A stretch of 24,274 nt of DNA from Candidatus Abyssobacteria bacterium SURF_5 (GTDB taxonomy: Bacteria; Abyssobacteria; SURF-5). The translations under genes were made by a program, and so were the position numbers. Positions within the stretch are counted from its first letter, which is position 1, and every line of letters starts with the position of its first letter. Below the pieces are notes generated by a model, which was not told where the DNA came from, made no database searches, and saw only the letters and a list, made by a program, of their open reading frames with translations. The stretch lies in assembly GCA_003598085.1 (NCBI GenBank), contig QZKU01000132.1, positions 1 to 24,274 on the forward strand, read 5' to 3'. Positions 1 to 6,783 of the stretch are shown piece by piece.

Positions 1-53
1 CATAATGCATCTGATACCGTCCATGATCTGAGTGCGCTCATGCATACGAGCAT
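1..53 (-). CDS. IS5-like transposase, N-terminus only (runs off the window edge)
   Basis: Reading the minus strand from position 53 (or the in-frame ATG at 41) to the window edge gives MLVCMSALRSWTVSDAL followed by a codon starting TG, which would be Trp if the next base is G. The pattern W-T-V-x-D-A-L-W is how many IS5-family transposases begin (the DUF4096-type N-terminal region). Only about 17 residues are visible, so neither the DDE residues nor the terminal repeats can be checked. Its position just downstream of a broken integrase fits an accessory-element boundary. The family call is from recognition of a short motif and is tentative. Confidence 0.45.
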   Translation of the reverse strand, partial: MLVCMSALRSWTVSDAL

Positions 54-80
54 ACCACAGCCGATAATAAAAGACAATAA

Positions 81-641
81 TTATTTACGGATAAGCTCTA
101 AGTACAGTTGGGTCGTGACAAGGTTTTTGTGTCGCAGAATCACCTTCGATACCACCTCCAGCGGGACGCCGCTTCTGCTTGCGTAGGTAGCAGAATGCCG
201 TCTCAGGTCATGTGGCCTCAATACAACTCCTATTCGTTCTCCCGCGGCTTTCACGATTCTTCTTCCGCCTGAGTACGTCAGCGGAAAGATACGCGCTTCT
301 AGACCCAAATTCCTGTCCAGAATGTATGCGTTCAATCTGGTCGCCAGAGATTCCGGCATGTACGCTTCTTCAGATTCTCTGCCGCTTTTCGGTAGAGACA
401 GATTCAGTTTACGTCCTTCAATGTCTATTACCTTCAGCCGCAGGACTTCTCCGATTCTGAGTCCGCTCCGGTCTTGCAATTCCAGAAACAGCCGGTCCCG
501 CAGCTTGGGAGTACAAAAGATAACCTCATCTATTGTTTCTTTTCCTAGAATCATCCTCCTTCCCGGTTGCGGGCTTCGAAAGGCCTTCCTCAAGTTTTCG
601 GTATCACAGGGGTTTGCCTTTGTTGTTCCCAGAATGTTCAT
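81..641 (-). CDS. Tyrosine recombinase/integrase, catalytic C-terminal part (frameshifted gene)
   Basis: This is a 186-residue catalytic domain of the phage-integrase/XerC-D family, which cuts and rejoins DNA through a covalent Tyr intermediate. All expected catalytic positions are visible: R62 in GLRIGEVL, K85, H144 and R147 in HDLRRHSAT, H171 in LRHKNLVTT and Y180. The N-terminal core-binding domain lies in the next ORF (638-880) in another reading frame. Codons upstream of the ATG at 641 continue in this frame as FFNYC, the usual linker of an intact integrase, so the ATG is probably internal to the ancestral gene. The two ORFs share an ATGA stop/start, so coupled translation is possible, but a frameshifted gene is the simpler reading. 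It points away from the restriction genes. Confidence 0.85.
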   Translation of the reverse strand: MNILGTTKANPCDTENLRKAFRSPQPGRRMILGKETIDEVIFCTPKLRDRLFLELQDRSGLRIGEVLRLKVIDIEGRKLNLSLPKSGRESEEAYMPESLATRLNAYILDRNLGLEARIFPLTYSGGRRIVKAAGERIGVVLRPHDLRRHSATYASRSGVPLEVVSKVILRHKNLVTTQLYLELIRK

Positions 642-880
642 GCAGTAATTGAAGAAAATTTGATCATAATGAAAGTATGGTTCTTGGTTCCTTCCTTAAG
701 ACCCTCCGTCTTGGAGGACAAAAATCCGAAAATGTCTGCAGGGCTAATTTCAGCTAATTCTTTTCCTCCGAAAGCCATCTCAACATCCCGGAGTAAATAC
801 CTATAGCTCTTCACCGTGTGCGGCTTCGAGTTTGCTTCATGGAACGCCAGGTACTGAACAATAGCCTCTTTGACAGTCAT
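638..880 (-). CDS. Tyrosine recombinase, N-terminal core-binding (SAM-like) domain part (frameshifted gene)
   Basis: This 80-residue product begins MTVKEAIVQYLAFHEANSK and continues with T-V-x-S-Y, typical of the SAM-like DNA-binding N-terminal domain of integrases. I chose the ATG at 880 because a good ribosome binding site (AAAGGAGG) lies just upstream; an upstream extension to 937 has none. The frame ends at a TGA that overlaps the ATG of the catalytic part. The last ten residues (IKFSSITA region) are out of register: adding one T to the TTTT run near 654-660 would give KFFFNYCMNILG and restore a single protein of about 266 residues. So this is probably half of a disrupted gene, or a sequencing indel. 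Confidence 0.75.
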   Translation of the reverse strand: MTVKEAIVQYLAFHEANSKPHTVKSYRYLLRDVEMAFGGKELAEISPADIFGFLSSKTEGLKEGTKNHTFIMIKFSSITA

Positions 881-941
881 TTTGGTGCCTCCTTTTTTAC
901 CATAGCTAGCGCACATCCCGTTGCGATAGTAGTTCAAAAGC

Positions 942-969
942 TTGACATACTTCTGCGCATGACTATAAT
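942..969 (+). promoter_or_regulatory. Consensus sigma-70 promoter of the restriction endonuclease gene
   Basis: A perfect TTGACA (942-947) and a perfect TATAAT (964-969) are separated by 16 bp, pointing to the endonuclease ATG at 1000. Transcription would start near 976, leaving a leader of about 24 nt. Only a weak purine-rich site (TGAGG, 984-988) lies ahead of the ATG, so strong transcription may be offset by modest translation initiation. Confidence 0.8.
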
Positions 970-999
970 GGATTCAGTCTATTCTGAGGCCCCAAATTC

Positions 1000-1608
1000 A
1001 TGATCCGAAATAAAGCTGATATTTCCAATTTCAATGTTGATGCAATCCTTCCTTATGAATTGAGGCTGCAGGATTTTCAAATAGCCATGCAGGATGTCTA
1101 TGACTTCTTTTTTGATGTCAATAATCATCTCGCAGAAAAGGGACTTGAACGCCTTGATGACATGCTGCGGCCCGCCATCATGTCCGGTGTTCTTTCAGAT
1201 ATGCTAACGTCGAGCCTTGCCAAGCATTCACGCGTTCTCAAGCAGAATCAATACTTCAACGGTCACCCTGATTTGGTTCTTCAAGGTGTCTATGCCGGCA
1301 ATGCAGTAAAAGGGGGAACTGAAGGAGTTGAAATCAAGACCACCAGAAAGATTGGCGGCGCGGTTGACACTCATGGCGCAAGAGACCAATGGATGTGTGT
1401 CTTTGTCTATGACGTAGATAATCGAACTGAGCCGGCGCGCGATCGGCGGCCAATGACTTTTCTCGAAGTTTATCTGGGAAAGGTGACGGTCGAGGATTTT
1501 CGCAGGAATCCGCGTGGGGAGTTGGGCACACGGACCGCAACGCTCCATAAGAACGGCATAAAGAAATTGAGAGAGAACTGGATTTATAAATTTACTGAAA
1601 CTGAATAA
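1000..1608 (+). CDS. Type II restriction endonuclease (PD-(D/E)XK type)
   Basis: This 202-residue protein carries a PD-(D/E)XK nuclease signature: P90-D91 in GHPDLV, then E111-I-K113 in GVEIKTTRK, with a spacing of 19 residues between D91 and E111. A hydrophobic beta strand (WMCVFVYDVD) follows, as in this fold. It converges with a DNA methyltransferase gene and overlaps its 3' end by 17 bp, the classic layout of a type II restriction-modification system, so it should cleave the site that the methyltransferase protects. The target sequence cannot be read from the protein. The C-terminal part (LGTRTATLHKNGIKKLRENW) looks complete. I do not recognise a named enzyme. The nuclease role is inferred from the motif plus the neighbour. 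Confidence 0.8.
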   Translation: MIRNKADISNFNVDAILPYELRLQDFQIAMQDVYDFFFDVNNHLAEKGLERLDDMLRPAIMSGVLSDMLTSSLAKHSRVLKQNQYFNGHPDLVLQGVYAGNAVKGGTEGVEIKTTRKIGGAVDTHGARDQWMCVFVYDVDNRTEPARDRRPMTFLEVYLGKVTVEDFRRNPRGELGTRTATLHKNGIKKLRENWIYKFTETE

Positions 1609-2719
1609 GGCGTGGTATTGAGTCGCAGGCCATTTGAAAGTAGTACTCATCCTTCTCAATGCCAATACTTTCGTATTCCACGGCCTCGGCCGCCGCTAAA
1701 GTGGAACCTGCCCCGGCAAAAGTATCCACTAAAATTCCCTCGCCCAAGGGCAATACGGCCCGTACCAATTGACGCAGAAATGACTGCGGTTTCAGACTGG
1801 GATGAGGGGCAACCTCACGCTCTTTCTTTCGAGTGGGCGCTGAGCTAATGACATCCCCGAAAGGTGTGTCTTTCCTCGGTCTTCGAAAGCCCCCTGTTTT
1901 CCATTTCCTTAAGTTGTCCTGAATTCTTCCTTCAACCGGCTTGCGAAAAACCACCCAAGGTTCCCACATCGAACGCGGCATGACGCTAATATCTGGAAAT
2001 TCCTCATGAGCGGCTTTTGGGCGGTCTCCTCCCCGCATGGTCATGGTAAGGCGAATGATTTCACCACGGCGCTCAAAACCTGCGTCCGCCAATGCTCCAG
2101 AAACGATAAAAGATAATAAGGGGTTTGACGCAATGATTACGTTGGCTCCCGGAACGAGCTTTGGGAGGAGCAACTTCCCCCAAAGAAAGAAGAATGTTCT
2201 AATCTCTTCCAATTGATCAGGCGTGAGCGTAGTAAATCGGGGAAGCGGCGATCTCTTGTTTCCATCGAAAGATGGTGGAATTCTCCAAACGCCTCCCTTG
2301 CCATTCCTCAGTTTTGTTTGCTGTTCCTCGGTATATTCATGCAGTCCGTAGGGGGGATCAGTTACCACTGCGTGATACGAACAATCTTTCTGAATTCTCA
2401 ACCAGTCGAAACAATCAGCATGATAAATGATCGATTTTCCAAAGCGAGCTGGCTTGCACCACGTGCCCAGATAAATTTCCTGCTGCAGGGCAGCATTCTG
2501 ATTTCTTCGCAGGGAATAAAGACCGTGTGACTCCCGAATGAATAATTCGGGATTATTCAGTCGCAGATACGAACGGATTGAGGAAGAAGGTGTCTCACCG
2601 ATCATCCGGCAGACATCTTCCTCAATTTCCTTTACGGACATAGGTTTCGAAGCCAAGGACATTGCCTTCATTATTGCATCCCTCACCTGCCCAGGTCGGC
2701 TTCTTCTCCTGTCACTCAT
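1592..2719 (-). CDS. Site-specific DNA methyltransferase of a type II R-M system (beta-class order, DPPY)
   Basis: S-adenosylmethionine-dependent DNA amino-methyltransferase, probably N6-adenine given DPPY. Numbered from the upstream ATG at 2728, motif IV (TDPPYG) is at 124-127, HPSLKP at 309-314 and the SAM-binding motif FAGAGST at 337-343. Catalytic motif before SAM motif is the beta-class order. Residues of about 13 to 75 form a winged-helix-like region (SVKEIEEDVCRMIG... HGLYSLR) resembling the HARE-HTH type known in some restriction systems. I start it at Met4 (2719) because the ATG at 2728 overlaps the -10 hexamer of a perfect promoter and would not be transcribed. Met4 falls at the predicted transcription start, implying a leaderless mRNA. 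It converges with the endonuclease gene. Confidence 0.9.
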   Translation of the reverse strand: MSDRRRSRPGQVRDAIMKAMSLASKPMSVKEIEEDVCRMIGETPSSSIRSYLRLNNPELFIRESHGLYSLRRNQNAALQQEIYLGTWCKPARFGKSIIYHADCFDWLRIQKDCSYHAVVTDPPYGLHEYTEEQQTKLRNGKGGVWRIPPSFDGNKRSPLPRFTTLTPDQLEEIRTFFFLWGKLLLPKLVPGANVIIASNPLLSFIVSGALADAGFERRGEIIRLTMTMRGGDRPKAAHEEFPDISVMPRSMWEPWVVFRKPVEGRIQDNLRKWKTGGFRRPRKDTPFGDVISSAPTRKKEREVAPHPSLKPQSFLRQLVRAVLPLGEGILVDTFAGAGSTLAAAEAVEYESIGIEKDEYYFQMACDSIPRLIQFQ

Positions 2720-2726
2720 ACGCTGC

Positions 2727-2755
2727 ATTATAGACGTCTGGACGTCTCATGTCAA
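2727..2755 (-). promoter_or_regulatory. Consensus promoter of the methyltransferase gene with doubled GACGTC motif in the spacer
   Basis: On the minus strand TTGACA (2755-2750) and TATAAT (2732-2727) are separated by 17 bp. The spacer contains two GACGTC palindromes as an 8-bp-period direct repeat (GACGTCCA, GACGTCTA). Seven bases after TATAAT comes the Met4 ATG, so the transcript is predicted to start at or next to the initiation codon. The repeat sits where a repressor would block RNA polymerase, and it could instead be a methylation-sensitive site. What binds there is inference. Confidence 0.8.
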
Positions 2756-2991
2756 GAAGAACTTTTCTTGAGGGAGCGTTTGACAACAACTGCAGCTTTT
2801 GTCTCAAAATCGCACTTCTTCCACGTCAAATTCCAATCAAACATATCATCACAACTCTTCATCGGATGACTTTCCCACAAGGGAAAAAGGCGGTCGGCCG
2901 GGAAAGGCTCCTTCATCATTTCGTCGAAAGAAATCCCGCTCCCATAGTCTACCTGTTTCCATTGCTGATGACCTGCCCGAGGCTTTCCCAC
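2752..2991 (-). CDS. Small ORF upstream of the methyltransferase, unknown, possible gene remnant
   Basis: A 79-residue frame opens at GTG (2991) and ends in a TGA that lies inside the -35 box of the methyltransferase promoter. The composition is protein-like, with four Trp residues (for example LFPLWESHPMKS and FDWNLTWKKC) and a basic C-terminus. There is no convincing ribosome binding site or upstream ATG, and the sequence above it changes into repeat-derived DNA near 3010. It may be the 3' end of a gene whose 5' part was lost, or a small gene of the restriction system. It does not look like a helix-turn-helix controller protein. I do not recognise a family. Confidence 0.3.
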   Translation of the reverse strand: MGKPRAGHQQWKQVDYGSGISFDEMMKEPFPADRLFPLWESHPMKSCDDMFDWNLTWKKCDFETKAAVVVKRSLKKSSS

Positions 2992-2999
2992 ACTTCTGC

Positions 3000-3350
3000 G
3001 CCTAAAGCCCGCTTTACTTGTCGGCGTTCATCGGCGTCGATCGGCGGTTGAAGAGAGAGATTCTTCGCTGTCGCTCAGAATGACAACGGCAAGGACATCG
3101 GCGCACATCGGCGGTTGAAATATGAGGATGGATTCAACCATTTTGGATCCCGGATCGAGTCCGGGACATGTTTTAGATTTCGGATTTTGGAAAGGATTAG
3201 AACCAGTGAGAATCCGCGTAATCTGTGGCCAAAAACGTTCTTTCTAATTCGCCTAATTCGCGCGAATTCGTGGTCAAAAATGGTTTCTCTGATCTGAGTA
3301 TATCAGAGCAATCTGCGGATCGAGCCCAGGATGGCGTCTGCGGATAGGAA
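3000..3350. repeat. Gene-poor stretch built from degenerate dispersed-repeat fragments
   Basis: No gene is supported between the small ORF and the ferritin-like gene. The stretch holds TCGGCG units at exact 10-bp steps (3021, 3031, 3041, and again 3098, 3108), with ATCGGCGGTTGAA repeated at 3040-3052 and 3107-3119. It also has a TCGCTCAGAATGACA element (3071-3085), a GGATCCCGGATCGAGTCCGG stretch near 3145, and AATTCGCCTAATTCGCGCG words near 3247. Phrases of these kinds recur in intergenic DNA of many environmental genomes. That family statement is from general recognition; the internal repetition is directly visible. Confidence 0.6.
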
Positions 3351-3362
3351 GAGCAGCACAAC

Positions 3363-3383
3363 GGGCGGGTTTGAAACCCGCCC
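3363..3383. repeat. 21-bp near-perfect palindrome
   Basis: GGGCGGGTTT-G-AAACCCGCCC is a perfect 10-bp inverted repeat around one base. It lies just upstream of the promoter of the ferritin-like gene. Without a T-run it is not a standard terminator, and it may be part of the repeat debris to its left or a protein-binding site. Confidence 0.6.
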
Positions 3384-3403
3384 CTGGGTGGGAATGGGGT
3401 CGC

Positions 3404-3432
3404 TTGCCGGCTTCCCGTTCTTCGTTTATAAT
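3404..3432 (+). promoter_or_regulatory. Predicted promoter of the ferritin-like gene
   Basis: TTGCCG (3404-3409) and a perfect TATAAT (3427-3432) are separated by 17 bp. The predicted start near 3439 leaves a leader of about 70 nt before the ATG at 3511. Confidence 0.6.
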
Positions 3433-3510
3433 TTCTGTATCTGCATGCCGGGACACAGGCAGAAAAAATCAGGGACATGCGCAGCGCGCGCGCGTTCAGG
3501 GGAGGTCGTC

Positions 3511-4023
3511 ATGGCGGAAGTGCTGGACATCATTGAGTTGATCAAAAAGCTGGCTCTGATCGAGGCCGAAGGCGTGGGATTCTACCGGAGCCTGGCCGAG
3601 CATGCAGGCGACGAAAATATCAAGAAGCTGGCGCGCATGATGGCGCGCGCCGAGGAGAATCATCGGCAAGGCTTCATCGAGGTGGCCGAAAAGCTCGAGA
3701 GGCGGCGGAAAACGGCGCGGCCTTCGAAAGTAACCGGCGATCTGCGGCAATACATCATCGAGCTTATCGATCATCGCATATTTCTGAGCCCAGAACAGGC
3801 GGCGACTCTCGCCAGAAACGTCGCAAACCTGGACGAGGCCGTCGATATGGCGATCAAATTTGAGAAGGAAAACATTCTCTTGCTGCAGGAATGCAGGGAA
3901 ATCGCGGCCGGAACAACCAGGAAGATCATCGACAAAATCATTCAGCAGGAACGAAAACACGTCATCGGGCTTCGCAAAGCGCGCGTACAACTTTTGGCGC
4001 GTACCGCTTCATCCGAGCAATAA
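3511..4023 (+). CDS. Ferritin-like (rubrerythrin-type) diiron domain protein
   Basis: This 170-residue, all-helical protein resembles the ferritin-like/rubrerythrin family, in which four helices hold two iron atoms. The ligand pattern is complete in two halves: a Glu in LIEAEGVGFY followed by EENH in the first, and a Glu in KFEKEN followed by QQERKH in the second. No rubredoxin-type Cys domain is present, so it is the bare bundle, as in many small oxidative-stress or iron-handling proteins. The frame extends upstream to 3331, but ATG 3511 is preceded by a strong AGGGGAGG site and the upstream part is repeat-derived. It converges with nrdJ across a terminator. Substrate and partner are unknown. 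Confidence 0.85.
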   Translation: MAEVLDIIELIKKLALIEAEGVGFYRSLAEHAGDENIKKLARMMARAEENHRQGFIEVAEKLERRRKTARPSKVTGDLRQYIIELIDHRIFLSPEQAATLARNVANLDEAVDMAIKFEKENILLLQECREIAAGTTRKIIDKIIQQERKHVIGLRKARVQLLARTASSEQ

Positions 4024-4063
4024 GCCCAACTTCTTCAGCGCCGATGACTTGGTCTCACACTCA

Positions 4064-4097
4064 AAGAAAAAGGCCGCTCGCAGAAACGAACGGCCTT
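4064..4097 (-). terminator. Rho-independent terminator after nrdJ
   Basis: The inverted repeat AAGGCCG (4070-4076) / CGGCCTT (4091-4097) forms a GC-rich stem. Read on the minus strand it is followed by TTTTTCTTTG, so it should end nrdJ transcripts. It sits in the 89-bp gap between the two convergent genes, and the stem may also slow transcripts from the other side. Confidence 0.8.
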
Positions 4098-4112
4098 CAC
4101 GTTTCCTGAAAC

Positions 4113-6434
4113 TCAGTTACACTTCGAGTAGCCGCACATGCGGCATACGATGCAACCGCCCTCGCGCTCGATTTTCGCGCCGCAATCGGGGCACGCGCTT
4201 ACGGCCGTTGCCGGTTCAACAGCGGCTTCGGTCTCGACTTCGCCATTGGGCTCCTCGATTGCGTGGCGCCCGGGAATCTTCGAATATTTCTCGATTGCGC
4301 GGCCGATCGCGTCGGGGCAGGAAAGACAACGAATATCCGGATTGATGCGTTTGGCGGCGACCGTAGAAAGACACCGGATGCCTTTCAGTTGCTCAATGAG
4401 CGCGTCAACGCTGATTCCCGATCTGAGCGCCAGCGAAACCAGCCGGCTCGTCGCCTCCGATTGAGACGGGCAACCGCCGGCCCTGCCGGTGCTGGTGAAG
4501 ACCTCGCAGATCCCGATCTCGTCCGAATTGACCGTCACATACAGATTGCCGCAGCCGATAACCACCTTCTCCGTGGTTCCCTGAGTCACTGTCTGGCGCA
4601 GACGCGGAATGATATCGTTTCCTTGTGGTGCAGCCTGACCCTTGGTGATGCTCTTCGTCCATACCTGCCCGCTTCGGCTGCCGTCGCGGAAAATCGTGAC
4701 TCCCTTGCATCCGAGTTTGTATGCGAGAGTATAGACGTTTTCGACGTCTTCCTTCGTTGCGCTGTTCGCAAAATTGACCGTCTTCGAAACCGCATTATCC
4801 GTATGCACCTGGAATGCCGCCTGCATCTTGATGTGCCATTCAGGAGTCACCTCGTGAGCCGTCACAAACACTCCCTTGATCTCCGGCGGCACCTCCGGCA
4901 AATCAGCCATTCCGCCGGCTTCCGCTATCTTCTTCATCAGTTGCGGAGAGAAGAACCCGCGCTCTTTCGCCAGTTGCCGGAAAATCGGATGGGCCTCGAT
5001 CAGCTCGTCGTTATCGAGCACATGCCGGGTGAACGCGATCGCGAAAATCGGCTCGATTCCGCTCGAACAGCCGGAAATGATGCTGATTGTGCCCGTCGGC
5101 GCAACGGTGGTGACGGTCGCATTGCGCATCGGACGCCCGGAGCCGGCATAAATGCTCTTGTCGTAGTTGGGAAACGAGCCGCGCGTTTCGGCGATCCTCG
5201 CCGATTCATCGTGCGCCTTGTTCTGGATAAATGCCATCAGTTCGTCCGCCACCTTGAGCGCCTGCTCTGAATTGTACGGAATGCCCATGCGAATGAGCAT
5301 ATCGGCGAAGCCCATCACGCCGAGCCCGATCTTGCGGTTCGCACGCGTCATCTCAGCGATCTTCGGCAGCGGATACTTGTTCGTGTCGATTACATTATCG
5401 AGAAAATGGACCGCCGTGCGCACGGTCCGTGCAAGCCTCGGAAAATCAACCTCGTAGTGACTGTTGCGCTTGATCAGCATTTTCTCCAGATTAATCGAAC
5501 CGAGATTGCACGATTCATACGGAAGCAGGGGCTGCTCACCGCATGGATTTGTGCTCTCGATCTGGCCCACCAGCGGAGTCGGGTTGCCCTTGTTGATCCG
5601 GTCGAGGAAGATGATGCCCGGGTCCCCGTTCAGCCATGCGTGCTCAACAATCTTCTGGAAGACCTCTCGCGCTTTGAGCCGGCCTACCGCCTCGCGTGTT
5701 CGCGGATTAATCAGATCATATTCGCCGTCCGACTCGCACGCCTCCATGAATTTGTCGGTTACCGCGACCGAGATGTTGAAGTTGTTAAGCTGGCTTTCGT
5801 TCTCTTTCGACTCGATGAACTCGAGAATATCCGGATGGTCTACCCGCAAAATACCCATGTTCGCGCCGCGGCGGGTGCCGCCTTGCTTGATGGTTTCGGT
5901 CGCCATGTCGAAAACTTTCATGAACGAGATCGGACCGCTCGAAATGCCTTTCGTCGATAGAACCATATCGTTCTTCGGCCTGATCCGGGAAAAAGAAAAA
6001 CCCGTGCCGCCGCCGCTCTTATGGATAAGGGCGGTGTTCTTTACCGCTTCAAATATGCTCTCCATCGAGTCTTCGACCGGAAGCACGAAGCATGCGGATA
6101 GCTGGCCCAGCTCGCGTCCGGCGTTCATGAGCGTCGGAGAATTCGGCATGAACTCCATGTTCGCCATCAGGAAGAAAAAGTCCTTTGCTACAGCGAGCAC
6201 GTCGGCATTCTCATTATAATCTTTGTCCACCTGCGCGATTGTGTACGCCACGCGCCAGAACATATCCTCCGGCCGCTCAATCGGCCTGCCGTCGTCATCT
6301 TTCTTTAAGTACCGTCTTTCCAATACTTTAAGAGCATTCACCGTAAACTCTATCTTTATCTTCGGCGGTTGCGGGAGGCCGGTCTTTGCTATCCTCCGTC
6401 CCATGGCTTTTCTGCCATTTCTTACCGCGGGCAT
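4113..6434 (-). CDS. nrdJ: Adenosylcobalamin-dependent (class II) ribonucleoside-diphosphate reductase
   Basis: Reduces ribonucleotides to deoxyribonucleotides using an adenosylcobalamin-derived radical, without oxygen requirement. The 773-residue length fits the class II NrdJ family. Active-site features are visible: C115 in ACFVLPVEDS, HKSGGGTGFSFS (138-149), the thiyl-radical Cys C298 in NPCGEQPLLP, and its partner C309 in SCNLGSINL, 11 residues on. A TSCPD-like domain (about 610-700; CGNLYVTVNSDE, GGCPSQSEA) and a C-terminal zinc-ribbon-like tail with CPDCG and CRMCG follow. The start is secured by AAAAAGGAGG 8 nt upstream of the ATG. It is transcribed alone, from a promoter about 350 bp away with an NrdR-box-like site, and ends at a clear terminator. 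Confidence 0.97.
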   Translation of the reverse strand: MPAVRNGRKAMGRRIAKTGLPQPPKIKIEFTVNALKVLERRYLKKDDDGRPIERPEDMFWRVAYTIAQVDKDYNENADVLAVAKDFFFLMANMEFMPNSPTLMNAGRELGQLSACFVLPVEDSMESIFEAVKNTALIHKSGGGTGFSFSRIRPKNDMVLSTKGISSGPISFMKVFDMATETIKQGGTRRGANMGILRVDHPDILEFIESKENESQLNNFNISVAVTDKFMEACESDGEYDLINPRTREAVGRLKAREVFQKIVEHAWLNGDPGIIFLDRINKGNPTPLVGQIESTNPCGEQPLLPYESCNLGSINLEKMLIKRNSHYEVDFPRLARTVRTAVHFLDNVIDTNKYPLPKIAEMTRANRKIGLGVMGFADMLIRMGIPYNSEQALKVADELMAFIQNKAHDESARIAETRGSFPNYDKSIYAGSGRPMRNATVTTVAPTGTISIISGCSSGIEPIFAIAFTRHVLDNDELIEAHPIFRQLAKERGFFSPQLMKKIAEAGGMADLPEVPPEIKGVFVTAHEVTPEWHIKMQAAFQVHTDNAVSKTVNFANSATKEDVENVYTLAYKLGCKGVTIFRDGSRSGQVWTKSITKGQAAPQGNDIIPRLRQTVTQGTTEKVVIGCGNLYVTVNSDEIGICEVFTSTGRAGGCPSQSEATSRLVSLALRSGISVDALIEQLKGIRCLSTVAAKRINPDIRCLSCPDAIGRAIEKYSKIPGRHAIEEPNGEVETEAAVEPATAVSACPDCGAKIEREGGCIVCRMCGYSKCN

Positions 6435-6777
6435 TCGTTCTTCCTCCTTTTTATTAATATGGTCTTCTTTCTTGCATCATGCGACCGCTCGGACCTGAAA
6501 TACGGTCAAAATCAACCGGCGAAGAGACAACACCCTCTCTTGGATGAGATGGTGGAGTATTTTTGGGATGTTCCCTTAGGTGAAAACTATCTTACATCGC
6601 GTGGGCTCGAAAGTCAATCGTGAGGTTGAGTATCGATCGCGCTCGAAGGAATTGGTAATCGCGCCGTCTGCTCAAAAGCGCACCAACGGGTACATCTGGT
6701 TTGTCGAGCCCCTCCTCCGTGCTCTCAGGCCTTCAAAATTGGGATCGCTAATGCCTTAAGTAGCCTATCCTGTGGCC
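6435..6777 (-). ncRNA. Long structured 5' leader of nrdJ (no known family recognised)
   Basis: The predicted transcript carries about 340 nt before the nrdJ ATG and holds no convincing ORF. Visible pairings are an 8-bp closing stem GGGCTCGA (6603-6610) with TCGAGCCC (6704-6711), and inside it TTGGT/ACCAA (6652-6656 with 6682-6686) stacked on GCGC/GCGC (6661-6664 with 6678-6681). Nearer the gene there is an AAGAGA/TCTCTT hairpin (6522-6527 with 6536-6541). I looked for the cobalamin-riboswitch B12 box and did not find it. The stems are self-complementary on either strand, so an independent RNA on the plus strand is also possible. Confidence 0.4.
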
Positions 6778-6783
6778 TACCTT

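Noticed and set aside
3021-3119. CRISPR-like array (regularly spaced TCGGCG units)
   Set aside because: Units are 6 to 13 bp with spacing of 10 bp, far from the repeat/spacer sizes of CRISPR, and no cas genes are near.
4263-5270. Long plus-strand ORF (335 codons) opposite nrdJ
   Set aside because: It is antisense to strongly conserved NrdJ sequence, Arg-rich, and has no family resemblance or ribosome binding site; a shadow of GC-biased coding.
6600-6712. tRNA or tmRNA in the structured leader
   Set aside because: No acceptor-stem/T-arm combination, anticodon arm or CCA-type end could be found.
6435-6777. Cobalamin riboswitch ahead of nrdJ
   Set aside because: The conserved B12-box and core segments are not present on either strand, although the leader is structured.
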